From: Acidobacteriota bacterium
GTDB lineage: Bacteria; Acidobacteriota; Terriglobia; UBA7540
Assembly (NCBI GenBank): GCA_021780055.1
Contig: JAJXZM010000040.1
Span: forward strand, 1 to 7,165
Direction of reading: 5' to 3'
DNA: 7,165 nucleotides
Shown here piece by piece: positions 1 through 6,577 of this stretch. Below the pieces are notes generated by a model. It was not told where the DNA came from. It ran no database searches and saw only the letters and a list, made by a program, of their open reading frames with translations. Each line of letters begins with the position of its first letter. Positions within the stretch are counted from its first letter, which is position 1. The translations under genes and the position numbers were made by a program.

Positions 1-722
1 TTGGCAGTTTCATCGTCCTTCGAAGCCAGGTTCTCGACTACCGCTGTCAATTCGGCAGGTTCGCTGCGGCGAACGTGGTCCATGGTATAAACAAGCACCT
101 TGGCAAGTTCGATGTCACGCTTGAGTGAAAGGGAATGAACAAGCTTGATGTGGCCGTTAGGCTCTCCCGCTATTTCCAGCGGACGGTACCCGAAGTCAAA
201 AGTAAAGGGATCGCCTGAATGAGTCCAGCGCGAGGCCCGAATGTTCCGCTCAAATTGAGGCAGGTTCCACAATCCGGCGCGGACAAATGAAAGACGTAGC
301 CGCTGCTTGATCCGCACCCGTGTGTCAACAGGGAGAGGTCCTTCTGTTCGAGCGCCCACATACCGCTTGAAAAGGTCCTGAATTTCCGCTGCCGGGTCCC
401 GCAGCAGGCAGGACCTGGCCGGAGCAACTTGCACCAGGTTCGAAAAAGACTGCTCCATCCAACCTACGTAGGAGTCCAACTCGTCGCTGTGATCATCGAT
501 CTGCTGCTCGAAATCCTGTTGTAATTCCCGCAGAAACTCCAGGTCAGCCTGTGGATGGAAACGCTTGATCCGGCGGAAATCATCGGTAAAAACGCACCCC
601 AGGTAATTCTCCTCAGGGCTGTGCAGGAACAGGCCGATATTCAGGAACTCGCCCCGGACAATATCCGGCACATATTGCACCAGATAGAGTGAACAGCGCT
701 TTAGATTTTCCTTATCAGCCAT
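1..722 (-). CDS. DUF3037 family protein (3' end cut by window edge)
   Basis: The frame reads from ATG at 722-720 down to base 1 without a stop, giving 240 codons; the C-terminus lies outside the window. The N-terminus (MADKENLKRCSLYLVQYVPD, followed by a VRGEFLNIGLFL segment at residues 22-33) matches my memory of the DUF3037 family (Pfam PF11236), whose members start with a strand such as 'YxLVxYVPDxxRGEFxNVG'. The biochemical function of the family is unknown. Residues 60-100 are charged and probably helical (LEFLRELQQDFEQQ); no signal peptide or membrane segment is visible. The gene follows the HipA-like kinase gene with 36 bases between stop and start, so co-transcription is likely. No strong Shine-Dalgarno sequence precedes the ATG. 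A GTG three codons upstream is an alternative start with no better site. Family assignment is fairly sure; any link to the kinase is inference from adjacency. Confidence 0.8.
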   Translation of the reverse strand, partial: MADKENLKRCSLYLVQYVPDIVRGEFLNIGLFLHSPEENYLGCVFTDDFRRIKRFHPQADLEFLRELQQDFEQQIDDHSDELDSYVGWMEQSFSNLVQVAPARSCLLRDPAAEIQDLFKRYVGARTEGPLPVDTRVRIKQRLRLSFVRAGLWNLPQFERNIRASRWTHSGDPFTFDFGYRPLEIAGEPNGHIKLVHSLSLKRDIELAKVLVYTMDHVRRSEPAELTAVVENLASKDDETA

Positions 723-758
723 AACAAGCACTTGGCTCGACGGGGCCCTGTTTACAAT

Positions 759-1670
759 CTAGTCCCAATTGGGAAACGGCCTCAATGGACTTTCTCTGGC
801 ATCGATAATAAGCTGGCGCACGCGGCGGCGGCGCTCATAGAGCCGCTCCACAAGCCGTGAAATCTGGTCGGGGTCGCCGCCACACCACTCTGGCGGCACC
901 TCGCGAAGACACTCTTCCAGCTCGGAAGCCTGGATATTTTCCACTCGCGACAAATACGGCTCAAATGACTGGAGTCCCCGGACGGTTTCATAAACAAGGC
1001 GTCGCGGATAAAGACTTCGAATGGGGCTGTCGGGAAAGTTCCATTCGCCATCGTTGAAGCAAAAGCCGTGGTCAATCAGGGTTGCAGCGTAATTGCTCCC
1101 CCTCTGTTCGATGTCGCGGTAGAAAATCACCTGGCGCCCGTCGCAGTTGCAGGTCCACTTGTCCAGTACGTAGGCCCCGAGAAAAATTGATGACAGATTA
1201 GTGACCTTGCGCAACAACCGATCGGGAAGGAAATCTACAACCAGCGTCTGGCTCGGAACGCCCGGAAACTTTGAACCGAAATGCAGTCCCGCTGCACACT
1301 GTTCTTCCTGTCCGGCTGTTTCAAATTTCAGGAGCGGTGTCCCCGAAATAAGGTTCTGCGAGACCTGCACAAAGGCGCAGTCAGGAACCGGAAGCCGGGC
1401 AAGTGTCGCTAACCGGCTGGCCAGCATCTCGTTTGCCAGGATGCGGACGTGTTGAGGGTTGTTACTGAACTTGACTACGTAGGTCTCTCCGTCATCGCAG
1501 CCCATCAGAAATGGCTGCGAGCCACCACGCATCCGCCGGATGAATTCTATGGCTTCGACCTTCCGGACCGCATCAGACCCGGCCAGGCTGGATTGTAAAG
1601 TGGCTGAAGGACCAAAAGGGCTGCCCGCTGAGCGGGTTCCACAGCCGGAGTTTCCGAACCTTTCGTGCAT
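759..1670 (-). CDS. HipA-like kinase-fold protein (HipA_2-type)
   Basis: With ATG at 1670-1668 this is a 303-residue protein ending in FPNWD and TAG at 761-759. The conserved part starts about residue 35 with VRKVEAIEFIRRMRGGSQ. Kinase-like landmarks follow: YVVKF with Lys67 (ATP-binding lysine), Glu81 in ILANEMLASRLA, a catalytic loop LDKWTCNCDGRQVIF (Asp170, Asn175, Asp177) and a DHG triplet at Asp200 in the place of the metal-binding DFG. The order and spacing fit the HipA-like kinase family I know as HipA_2 (PF20613), typically about 270 residues. The N-terminal subdomain of classical HipA and its autophosphorylation loop are not recognisable. No HipB-like gene is adjacent; the DUF3037 gene follows after 36 bases. 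The start is uncertain: the frame stays open to GTG at 1874, and a TTG at 1847 has AGGAG 8 bases upstream, which would give 362 residues. I prefer 1670 because the upstream part is Trp/Arg-rich, non-conserved-looking, and the family normally starts close to the RRMRGG segment. Kinase activity and substrate are unknown. Confidence 0.8.
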   Translation of the reverse strand: MHERFGNSGCGTRSAGSPFGPSATLQSSLAGSDAVRKVEAIEFIRRMRGGSQPFLMGCDDGETYVVKFSNNPQHVRILANEMLASRLATLARLPVPDCAFVQVSQNLISGTPLLKFETAGQEEQCAAGLHFGSKFPGVPSQTLVVDFLPDRLLRKVTNLSSIFLGAYVLDKWTCNCDGRQVIFYRDIEQRGSNYAATLIDHGFCFNDGEWNFPDSPIRSLYPRRLVYETVRGLQSFEPYLSRVENIQASELEECLREVPPEWCGGDPDQISRLVERLYERRRRVRQLIIDARESPLRPFPNWD

Positions 1671-1887
1671 CCCTGGAGTGTGTTTCTCAAAACCCTTCTG
1701 CAGATTTGTTTCAAACTCCTCGGAAAGCAGTTCAGCGAGTGAGGATGGCCCTCCAGCGCCTTCCCTCAGCAAAACCACAAGAAAAATGAACAGTCGCCCA
1801 GATGAGAGCTGATGGGACCGCCACCGACCTGCTTTCCGCCAAAACAAACTCCATGCTCCTGCAGGCGGGCACACCCGGCCATCAACG

Positions 1888-2355
1888 TCAGCGGCGTCCG
1901 CGCGGCTTTTTCCGGGAAGCAGGCTTCCTGGCCCCTCTGGATTTCGCGGGCTTTACGGCTTTCTTTGCCGCCTTTACGGGCTTTGCCGGCTTCTTTGCTT
2001 TGGCCGGTTTCTTGGTTTTTACCGACTTTTTGGCTTTTACTGACTTGCTGGGCTTGGCAGCTTTTTGGGCCTGCGCGGTCTTCTTAGGCTTTGCTTTCGC
2101 CTCCCGCACCTTGGCCCGAGGCGGCCGGCCGACCGTGGCAGGAGCAGGCGGAGGAGGCGTGGGTGCCGCTGGCACTTCCAATTCTAGAGGCTCAACCTCT
2201 ACATCCTCGGACTCATAAGAGATTTCTTCGTCCAGATCTGCAAGGTCCTCGCCAAATGATTCTCCTTCAAGCTCCTTTTCGGAGTCGGAGGGGAGCTCAT
2301 CTTCATAGTCCTCGAATTCTTCCCCAAGCTCATTTTCGTCTTCGTCGAACTGCAT
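1888..2355 (-). CDS. Histone H1-like protein with acidic N-terminal domain
   Basis: The gene encodes 155 residues with two oppositely charged halves. Residues 1-60 hold 30 Asp/Glu and one Lys. Residues 62-76 are a Pro/Ala hinge (VPAAPTPPPPAPA). Residues 77-155 hold 35 Lys/Arg and a single Glu, in H1-like KKPAKAKKPAKP-type repeats that end in RKKPRGRR. Such Lys/Ala/Pro tails are typical of bacterial H1-like proteins (Hc1/Hc2, AlgP/AlgR3 type) that bind DNA or RNA without a globular fold, so a nucleoid-associated role is likely; the acidic head could act as an internal mask or chaperone-like segment (inference). There is no signal peptide, so it is probably cytoplasmic. The start is well supported: AGGAGG lies 5 bases before the ATG. 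A promoter candidate lies about 100 bases upstream. It ends 13 bases before the longest open frame of the HipA-like gene. Low complexity makes homology-based naming unreliable. Confidence 0.8.
   Translation of the reverse strand: MQFDEDENELGEEFEDYEDELPSDSEKELEGESFGEDLADLDEEISYESEDVEVEPLELEVPAAPTPPPPAPATVGRPPRAKVREAKAKPKKTAQAQKAAKPSKSVKAKKSVKTKKPAKAKKPAKPVKAAKKAVKPAKSRGARKPASRKKPRGRR
1945..2100 (-). repeat. Degenerate tandem repeat coding the Lys/Ala/Pro tail
   Basis: On the plus strand this stretch is a run of imperfect ctttgccgg/cttttac-type units, the complement of AAR-GCC-AAR-CCG codons that encode the H1-like tail. The units are irregular in length and not perfect copies, so this is a low-complexity coding repeat and not a minisatellite. 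Such DNA is prone to slippage and length variation between strains. It also produces a spurious Phe/Ala-rich open frame on the opposite strand. Confidence 0.7.
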
Positions 2356-2360
2356 GGGAT

Positions 2361-2366
2361 CCTCCT
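2361..2366 (-). promoter_or_regulatory. Strong ribosome binding site of the H1-like gene
   Basis: The minus strand reads AGGAGG followed by 5 bases (ATCCC) and the ATG at 2355. It is the best Shine-Dalgarno match in the window and fixes the start of the H1-like gene. It suggests higher translation of this gene than of its downstream neighbours, which lack comparable sites at their preferred starts. Confidence 0.75.
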
Positions 2367-2448
2367 CTTGAGATCTTCTCCAGTCAGTAATAAGGCTCCG
2401 GCCGTTTCATGCAATGGGCGCCTGAAAGCAAAGCCCTCATGGGCCAGA

Positions 2449-2475
2449 TGTATAACACTGGGCATCCGCTGTCAA
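2449..2475 (-). promoter_or_regulatory. Candidate promoter for the H1-like gene
   Basis: Read on the minus strand, a perfect TTGACA (2475-2470) is followed after 15 bases by TATACA (2454-2449), which is preceded by TG in the extended -10 position (TGTTATACA). The spacer is shorter than the preferred 17 bases, which lowers confidence. Transcription would start near 2442, leaving a leader of about 85 bases before the H1-like ATG. It lies entirely inside the 148-base gap after the transglycosylase stop, so it could drive the H1-like, HipA-like and DUF3037 genes together. Confidence 0.5.
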
Positions 2476-2503
2476 GAGGCTTCTCGCCTGCTCAGTTCTA
2501 CGG

Positions 2504-4540
2504 CTAGTCCGAAACCCGGTACAAAGCTAGGACCTGGCCGGGGACAATCACCGATCCATACAGATGATTCCACTCGCGGATCTGGGCGACCGTCACCTTG
2601 AAATGGTTTGCAATGACCGCCAGTGTGTCACCGCGGCGAATCCGGTAGTGGTAAACAGAACGGCGATTCTTGCTGGCAGGGTGATTGGAAGCGACCTCCT
2701 TCTCATGGCTCGTAGCGCCGATTTTCAACGTTCGGCCGGCGATAATCTTGTGCCCACTCAGGTTATTCCAGCGGCGAAGGTCATCGACGCTTACATGGAA
2801 ATGGCGGGCGATACCTTCGAGCGTGTCTGCTCTTTGAATACGGTAAACGCGAACGCCATTGTTCACTTCGGTTTTGTATTCGTCCCCACGCTCAGGCTCC
2901 TCGACTGCGCGCCCGAACACCTGCAAAGTTCTTCCGGCGACGATCACCGAACCCCGCAGATGGTTCCAGCGGCGAAGGCTTTCGACACTCACATGAAAAC
3001 GGCGGGCGATGGCGCCGAGCGTATCACCGCTCCGGATTCGGTAACGGTAATAACGGCCCCTTCGATAGATAGGTTCCCGGCCGGGAGGAAGAGGAAGGAT
3101 CAGGTGGGTGCCGGTTTCCGGGTCGTCGCCCGGGTCAATATGATTGGCTTCCGCGAGGGCGGTACTTGTCACCCGATACTTTTGCGCAATGGCGGCAAGA
3201 GTGTCGCCGTTCTCCACCTTCACGGCCCGCCACCAGATACGCTTTGAGGGAGGTACTTCAGCAATTCGTTTCTCGTACAAACCCTTGGTCCCATGAGGAA
3301 GGTTGAGAACGTAAGCGCTCTGGTCCAGCGGGGTAGCCCACGTCAAAAGACTCGGGTTGAGCTTCTCCAACTCTCTGACAGGCTGGTCCAGAAGTTCGGC
3401 GACGAGCCGAAGGTCGGTCGGAACCGTAACAACCACCTGATCGGGATCCAGCGGAGCATCAGGCGGGACCTCGAACCCGTAAGCACTCGGATCCTTGGCA
3501 ATCAACGCCGTGGCAATGAAAATCGGAACATAGTTCTGGGTCTCCTGCGGTAAGGCATGTAATTCGCGGAGTTTCCAATAATTCGCATAACCTGTCCGTT
3601 CAATTGCACGCTGGACGTTCAACGGGCCGGCATCGTAGGCGGCCATCGCAAGGTACCAGTCCCCGAACTCCTTATAGAGGTCCCTCAGATGCCGGGCCGC
3701 AGCGTCCGTCGATTTTAGCGGGTCTTCACGCTGATCTTCATACTGGTCGATTACCAGTCCAAATTCCCGGGCGCGTGATGCCATGAATTGCCAGATACCC
3801 GTCGCGCCCGCCTTGGAAACAGCGTGGGGGTTGAAACCGCTTTCCGCCGCCGCCAGGTAGATCAGATCCCGCGGCAATCCGTACTTGCGCAGAACACCGG
3901 AGATCATAGGCCCGTACATTCCGACCCGCTTCAGAATATTCTCAATGTAGCCCTGCCCTCCATTTTGAAAGTACGTGAGGAAGCTCAGCACGTAGTCGTT
4001 TGTAACCAGCGGAAGGTCTGAACGGACTGAAATCAACTCCTGCTCGGCGCGTTGCCTCACCCTGGGATCTACAGGGAAAGTAAGCTCTGCAAAAGATTCG
4101 ATAGGCGGGGGCTCATAATCGTGCTGGCTCAAGGTATCACCGTTGGCCGACGCTGAAGCCTCAAGCCCGTAAGTATTTTCGACAAGTTTGCTAAATTCTG
4201 AGTTGAGCCGACTGTTGTTTTGGATGTCCTCCCCGGACTCCAGCAGCAGGCTCAAGGCCCTATCAAAATCCTGCTTAGCCTGTTGCGGATTTCCAGCGTG
4301 GTATTCCTTCATGCCTTCGCCGTAGACGGCATCAACCTTAGCAATCAGGGAGCCGACCGGGTCCGGCGCCGCCTGCTTCACCGAGGCGGCGGGAGGCGCT
4401 GCCTTCACGACAGGGAACTGGGCCGGAGGAGGGACCTTCGATACCGGAGGTGAAACTGCAACTTTCTTGTTGCCGGAGCTGCACGAACCCAATAAAACCA
4501 CTCCAGCCAAAATAAGGAAAACCAGTCTTCTATTCTCCAA
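2504..4540 (-). CDS. Lytic murein transglycosylase, MltD-like lipoprotein with four LysM repeats
   Basis: This 678-residue protein is predicted to cleave the MurNAc-GlcNAc glycosidic bond of peptidoglycan and form 1,6-anhydro ends. Residues 1-20 are a lipoprotein signal (MENRR, hydrophobic core, LLGSC with Cys20). Residues 30-60 are a Pro/Ala-rich linker and about 62-125 are helical, TPR-like (EYHAGNPQQAKQDFDRAL). The SLT domain spans about 205-330: catalytic Glu233 in AAAESGFNPHA, GIWQFM at 249-253, and AMAAYDAG at 298-305, where the family usually has AYNAG. LysM modules follow at about 438-484, 498-542, 565-608 and 630-675, each with a G/ADTL core. The start is a TTG with AGGA 4 bases upstream; it is chosen because it is directly followed by the signal peptide and no other start precedes it. 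The protein is larger than E. coli MltD (about 450 residues, two LysM). It is divergent from the ABC exporter genes, with its own promoter candidate. Confidence 0.92.
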   Translation of the reverse strand: MENRRLVFLILAGVVLLGSCSSGNKKVAVSPPVSKVPPPAQFPVVKAAPPAASVKQAAPDPVGSLIAKVDAVYGEGMKEYHAGNPQQAKQDFDRALSLLLESGEDIQNNSRLNSEFSKLVENTYGLEASASANGDTLSQHDYEPPPIESFAELTFPVDPRVRQRAEQELISVRSDLPLVTNDYVLSFLTYFQNGGQGYIENILKRVGMYGPMISGVLRKYGLPRDLIYLAAAESGFNPHAVSKAGATGIWQFMASRAREFGLVIDQYEDQREDPLKSTDAAARHLRDLYKEFGDWYLAMAAYDAGPLNVQRAIERTGYANYWKLRELHALPQETQNYVPIFIATALIAKDPSAYGFEVPPDAPLDPDQVVVTVPTDLRLVAELLDQPVRELEKLNPSLLTWATPLDQSAYVLNLPHGTKGLYEKRIAEVPPSKRIWWRAVKVENGDTLAAIAQKYRVTSTALAEANHIDPGDDPETGTHLILPLPPGREPIYRRGRYYRYRIRSGDTLGAIARRFHVSVESLRRWNHLRGSVIVAGRTLQVFGRAVEEPERGDEYKTEVNNGVRVYRIQRADTLEGIARHFHVSVDDLRRWNNLSGHKIIAGRTLKIGATSHEKEVASNHPASKNRRSVYHYRIRRGDTLAVIANHFKVTVAQIREWNHLYGSVIVPGQVLALYRVSD
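2516..3229 (-). repeat. Four LysM-coding repeats in the transglycosylase gene
   Basis: Four LysM units are encoded at about 3229-3089, 3049-2915, 2848-2717 and 2653-2516. The two middle units are clearly the closest pair. Both encode an FHVSV-x-x-LRRWN-x-L segment and an AGRTL end, and share a perfect 15-base match on the plus strand (ttccagcggcgaagg at 2766-2780 and 2964-2978, 198 bases or 66 codons apart). The fourth unit (FKVTVAQIREWNHL) is next closest, and the first (YRVTSTALAEANHI) is the most diverged. This pattern suggests expansion by internal duplication at the C-terminal end. LysM modules bind N-acetylglucosamine in peptidoglycan. Confidence 0.85.
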
Positions 4541-4601
4541 CGTTTCCTGCCTCTCAGGCCGTTTTCTTCTGTCCCGCCCGCCCGGGAAACAACATAGGCA
4601 G

Positions 4602-4631
4602 ATTTTACGTAGGCCCGCCGTGTAAGGTCAA
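4602..4631 (-). promoter_or_regulatory. Candidate promoter for the transglycosylase gene
   Basis: On the minus strand TTGACC (4631-4626, five of six consensus bases) is followed after 18 bases by TAAAAT (4607-4602, five of six). Transcription would start near 4595, about 55 bases before the TTG start codon at 4540. Confidence 0.55.
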
Positions 4632-4724
4632 CCCAAAAGCCAAAATAACCACAAAGTCCTATTGCCTCCTGAGCAGGTTTGGCGAACTAGCGGAGAGTCA
4701 TATCGGCGCGATCCAGAGCGAAGC

Positions 4725-4754
4725 TGGTCGGCCGCACCGCGGTTCGGTTATAAT
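4725..4754 (+). promoter_or_regulatory. Candidate promoter for the ABC exporter genes
   Basis: A perfect TATAAT lies at 4749-4754. The best -35 candidate is a weak TGGTCG at 4725-4730 with an 18-base spacer. Transcription would start near 4761, about 60 bases before the ATG at 4820. The weak -35 box could mean activator dependence, but no operator-like palindrome was recognised. Confidence 0.5.
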
Positions 4755-4819
4755 CAAAGTTTATCGGGGCGACACAGCGCCTACTGTCTGATTTCTGCTG
4801 CCATCAAACATAGGTATAC

Positions 4820-6565
4820 ATGCGAAACCCTCTTCGACCCCTGTTCCCATACCTGGCTAAGTACAAGAAGGCTTATGTGGTTGGCTTCGCCACGCTCATC
4901 ATCACCCAGCTTGTGGGCGTCACCATTCCCCTGGTTATCAAAGAAGTTTTTGACGCCTTGACGAGCGGCGTCACCTCACAAAGGCTCGCTTTTCTTGCCT
5001 TGCTCCTGATGGGAATTGCGCTGGCAAAAGCGGTTTTTCAGTTCTGGATGCGCTGGATCCTGATCGGGATTTCGCGTGACGTTGAGTACGACCTCCGCAA
5101 CGACCTCTTCAAGCACCTGATGCGCCAGGACACCCGTTATTACAACGAACATCGCACCGGCGACCTGATGGCGAAGCTGACCAACGACCTGAACGCTGTC
5201 CGCAATATTGTGGGGCCGGGCGTTATGTACTCGGCCAACACCGTGGTCACCGGAGTTGTTACGATCGCCCTGATGGCCCACCTGGACTTGCACTTGACGC
5301 TGCTAGCACTGGTGCCTCTGCCACTGGCTTCGATTGCAGTCAAGTTCTTCGGACAACGGATACATGAACGCTTTGAGAAAATCCAGGCAATGTATTCGGA
5401 GCTAACCGAAAAGGTGCGCGAAAACCTATCTGGTGTCCGGCTGGTCAGGTCCTTTCGCCAAGAAGGCCCTGAGATGCGTCAGTTCGACCGAATGAACCAG
5501 ATCTACGTCGAAAAGAACAAACGGCTGATCTGGATCACAAGCTTCCTGTGGCCTGCCCTGGCGCTGCTTTTCGCAATCTCCTTTCTGCTGATTCTGGTGG
5601 TCGGTGGAGAGCATGTACTGTCTGGCAAGATAACTATCGGGACTTTTGCTGCGTTCAACATGTATCTCATGAACCTGATCTGGCCGATCATCGCGCTTGG
5701 GTGGGTAACAAATATTATCCAGCGCGGCCTTGCTTCCATGGGGCGATTGTGGACTATCTTCGCTGCCCAACCCGCTCTTGATGACCGACTGGTCCCCGAA
5801 CATCCCATCCGCGAGCTTAAAGGTGAAATCGAGTTCCGTAACCTCACGTTTGCCTACAACGGATTCCCGATTCTCAAAGACATTAACCTGCATATTCCGG
5901 CCGGAAGAACCGTTGCCATCGTGGGCGCAACCGGGTCCGGCAAGACAACCCTGGCGGCGCTGGTCCCCCGCCTGTTTGATGCACCGGAGGGTGCAGTCCT
6001 CGTGGATGGAGTTCCGGTGCGCCATGTGCCGCTCAGAACTTTGCGGGCGAACATCGGGTTTGTCCCGCAAGAAACCTTTCTGTTTAGCGATTCAATCCGG
6101 GAAAACATCCGGTTTGGAGTTCCCGGTATTCCGGATAGCGACGTGGAACACGCCGCCGAGGTTTCCAACATCCTGCCGGAAATTCTGAGTTTCCCTAAAG
6201 GGTTTGAATCCATGGTCGGAGAACGCGGCCTGACGCTCTCCGGCGGCCAGAAGCAGCGAGTGGCCATCTCACGGGCTATCATCCGCGACCCGCGCATTCT
6301 GATCCTTGATGACGCGCTCTCGAGCGTTGACACTTACACAGAAGAAAAGATCCTTCGGCACTTGACCGAAGTGATGGCCGGAAGAACGACGATACTGATC
6401 TCTCATCGTGTCTCGACCATCCGTAATGCCGACGAGATTGTCGTCCTCCACGGCGGCACGATTGTGGAGCGCGGTTCCCATGAAGAATTGCTGGCAGTGA
6501 ACGGCCATTACACGGAGCTTTACAACAAACAATTAATCGAAGAATCACTTGAAAAGGAAATCTGA
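4820..6565 (+). CDS. ABC exporter half-transporter, MdlA-like, with degenerate Walker B
   Basis: This 581-residue protein has an N-terminal six-helix exporter membrane domain (about residues 15-305) fused to a nucleotide-binding domain (about 335-575). Visible motifs are the A-loop Tyr346 in LTFAYNG, Walker A GATGSGKT at 369-376, Q-loop Gln417 in FVPQETF, signature LSGGQ at 473-477, Walker B ILILDD at 493-498, D-loop SSVD at 501-504 and the switch His529 in LISHR. The catalytic Glu after Walker B is Asp498, as in the non-catalytic-site subunit of heterodimeric exporters (TM287, LmrC, MdlA types). It probably acts in the inner membrane with the protein encoded 12 bases downstream; the substrate (drug, lipid or peptide) cannot be read from the sequence. 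The ATG has a TAGG-type ribosome site 5 bases upstream and no better upstream start. Confidence 0.95.
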   Translation: MRNPLRPLFPYLAKYKKAYVVGFATLIITQLVGVTIPLVIKEVFDALTSGVTSQRLAFLALLLMGIALAKAVFQFWMRWILIGISRDVEYDLRNDLFKHLMRQDTRYYNEHRTGDLMAKLTNDLNAVRNIVGPGVMYSANTVVTGVVTIALMAHLDLHLTLLALVPLPLASIAVKFFGQRIHERFEKIQAMYSELTEKVRENLSGVRLVRSFRQEGPEMRQFDRMNQIYVEKNKRLIWITSFLWPALALLFAISFLLILVVGGEHVLSGKITIGTFAAFNMYLMNLIWPIIALGWVTNIIQRGLASMGRLWTIFAAQPALDDRLVPEHPIRELKGEIEFRNLTFAYNGFPILKDINLHIPAGRTVAIVGATGSGKTTLAALVPRLFDAPEGAVLVDGVPVRHVPLRTLRANIGFVPQETFLFSDSIRENIRFGVPGIPDSDVEHAAEVSNILPEILSFPKGFESMVGERGLTLSGGQKQRVAISRAIIRDPRILILDDALSSVDTYTEEKILRHLTEVMAGRTTILISHRVSTIRNADEIVVLHGGTIVERGSHEELLAVNGHYTELYNKQLIEESLEKEI

Positions 6566-6577
6566 ACAGGCAATCTG

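Larger units (their letters stand above)
4541..4819. other. Divergent intergenic region
   Basis: This 279-base stretch separates the transglycosylase and ABC exporter starts. It holds the two back-to-back promoter candidates at 4602-4631 (minus) and 4725-4754 (plus), whose predicted -35 boxes are about 95 bases apart, so both could be used independently. No gene, RNA structure, long palindrome or repeat was seen between them. Confidence 0.7.

Noticed and set aside
1732..1854. Minus-strand 40-codon frame starting at ATG 1854
   Set aside because: AGGAG lies only one base before the ATG, too close for efficient initiation, and the peptide has no recognisable features; kept only as a note in the start-site finding.
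1802..2218. Plus-strand open frame of 138 codons, Phe/Ala/Gly-rich and membrane-like
   Set aside because: It is the complement of the Lys/Ala/Pro codons of the H1-like tail; the hydrophobic look is a by-product of the repeat.
2479..2491. Short inverted repeat AGGC/GCCT after the transglycosylase stop
   Set aside because: The stem is only 4 base pairs and no T-run follows, so it is not supportable as a terminator.
2564..3247. Plus-strand open frame of 227 codons
   Set aside because: It lies fully antisense to the LysM part of the transglycosylase and its protein resembles no family; its repeats mirror the LysM repeats.
5426..6070. Minus-strand open frame of 214 codons
   Set aside because: It is antisense to the clearly conserved ABC exporter gene, and its protein has shadow-like composition (rich in Arg, Gln, His, Ser) without motifs.
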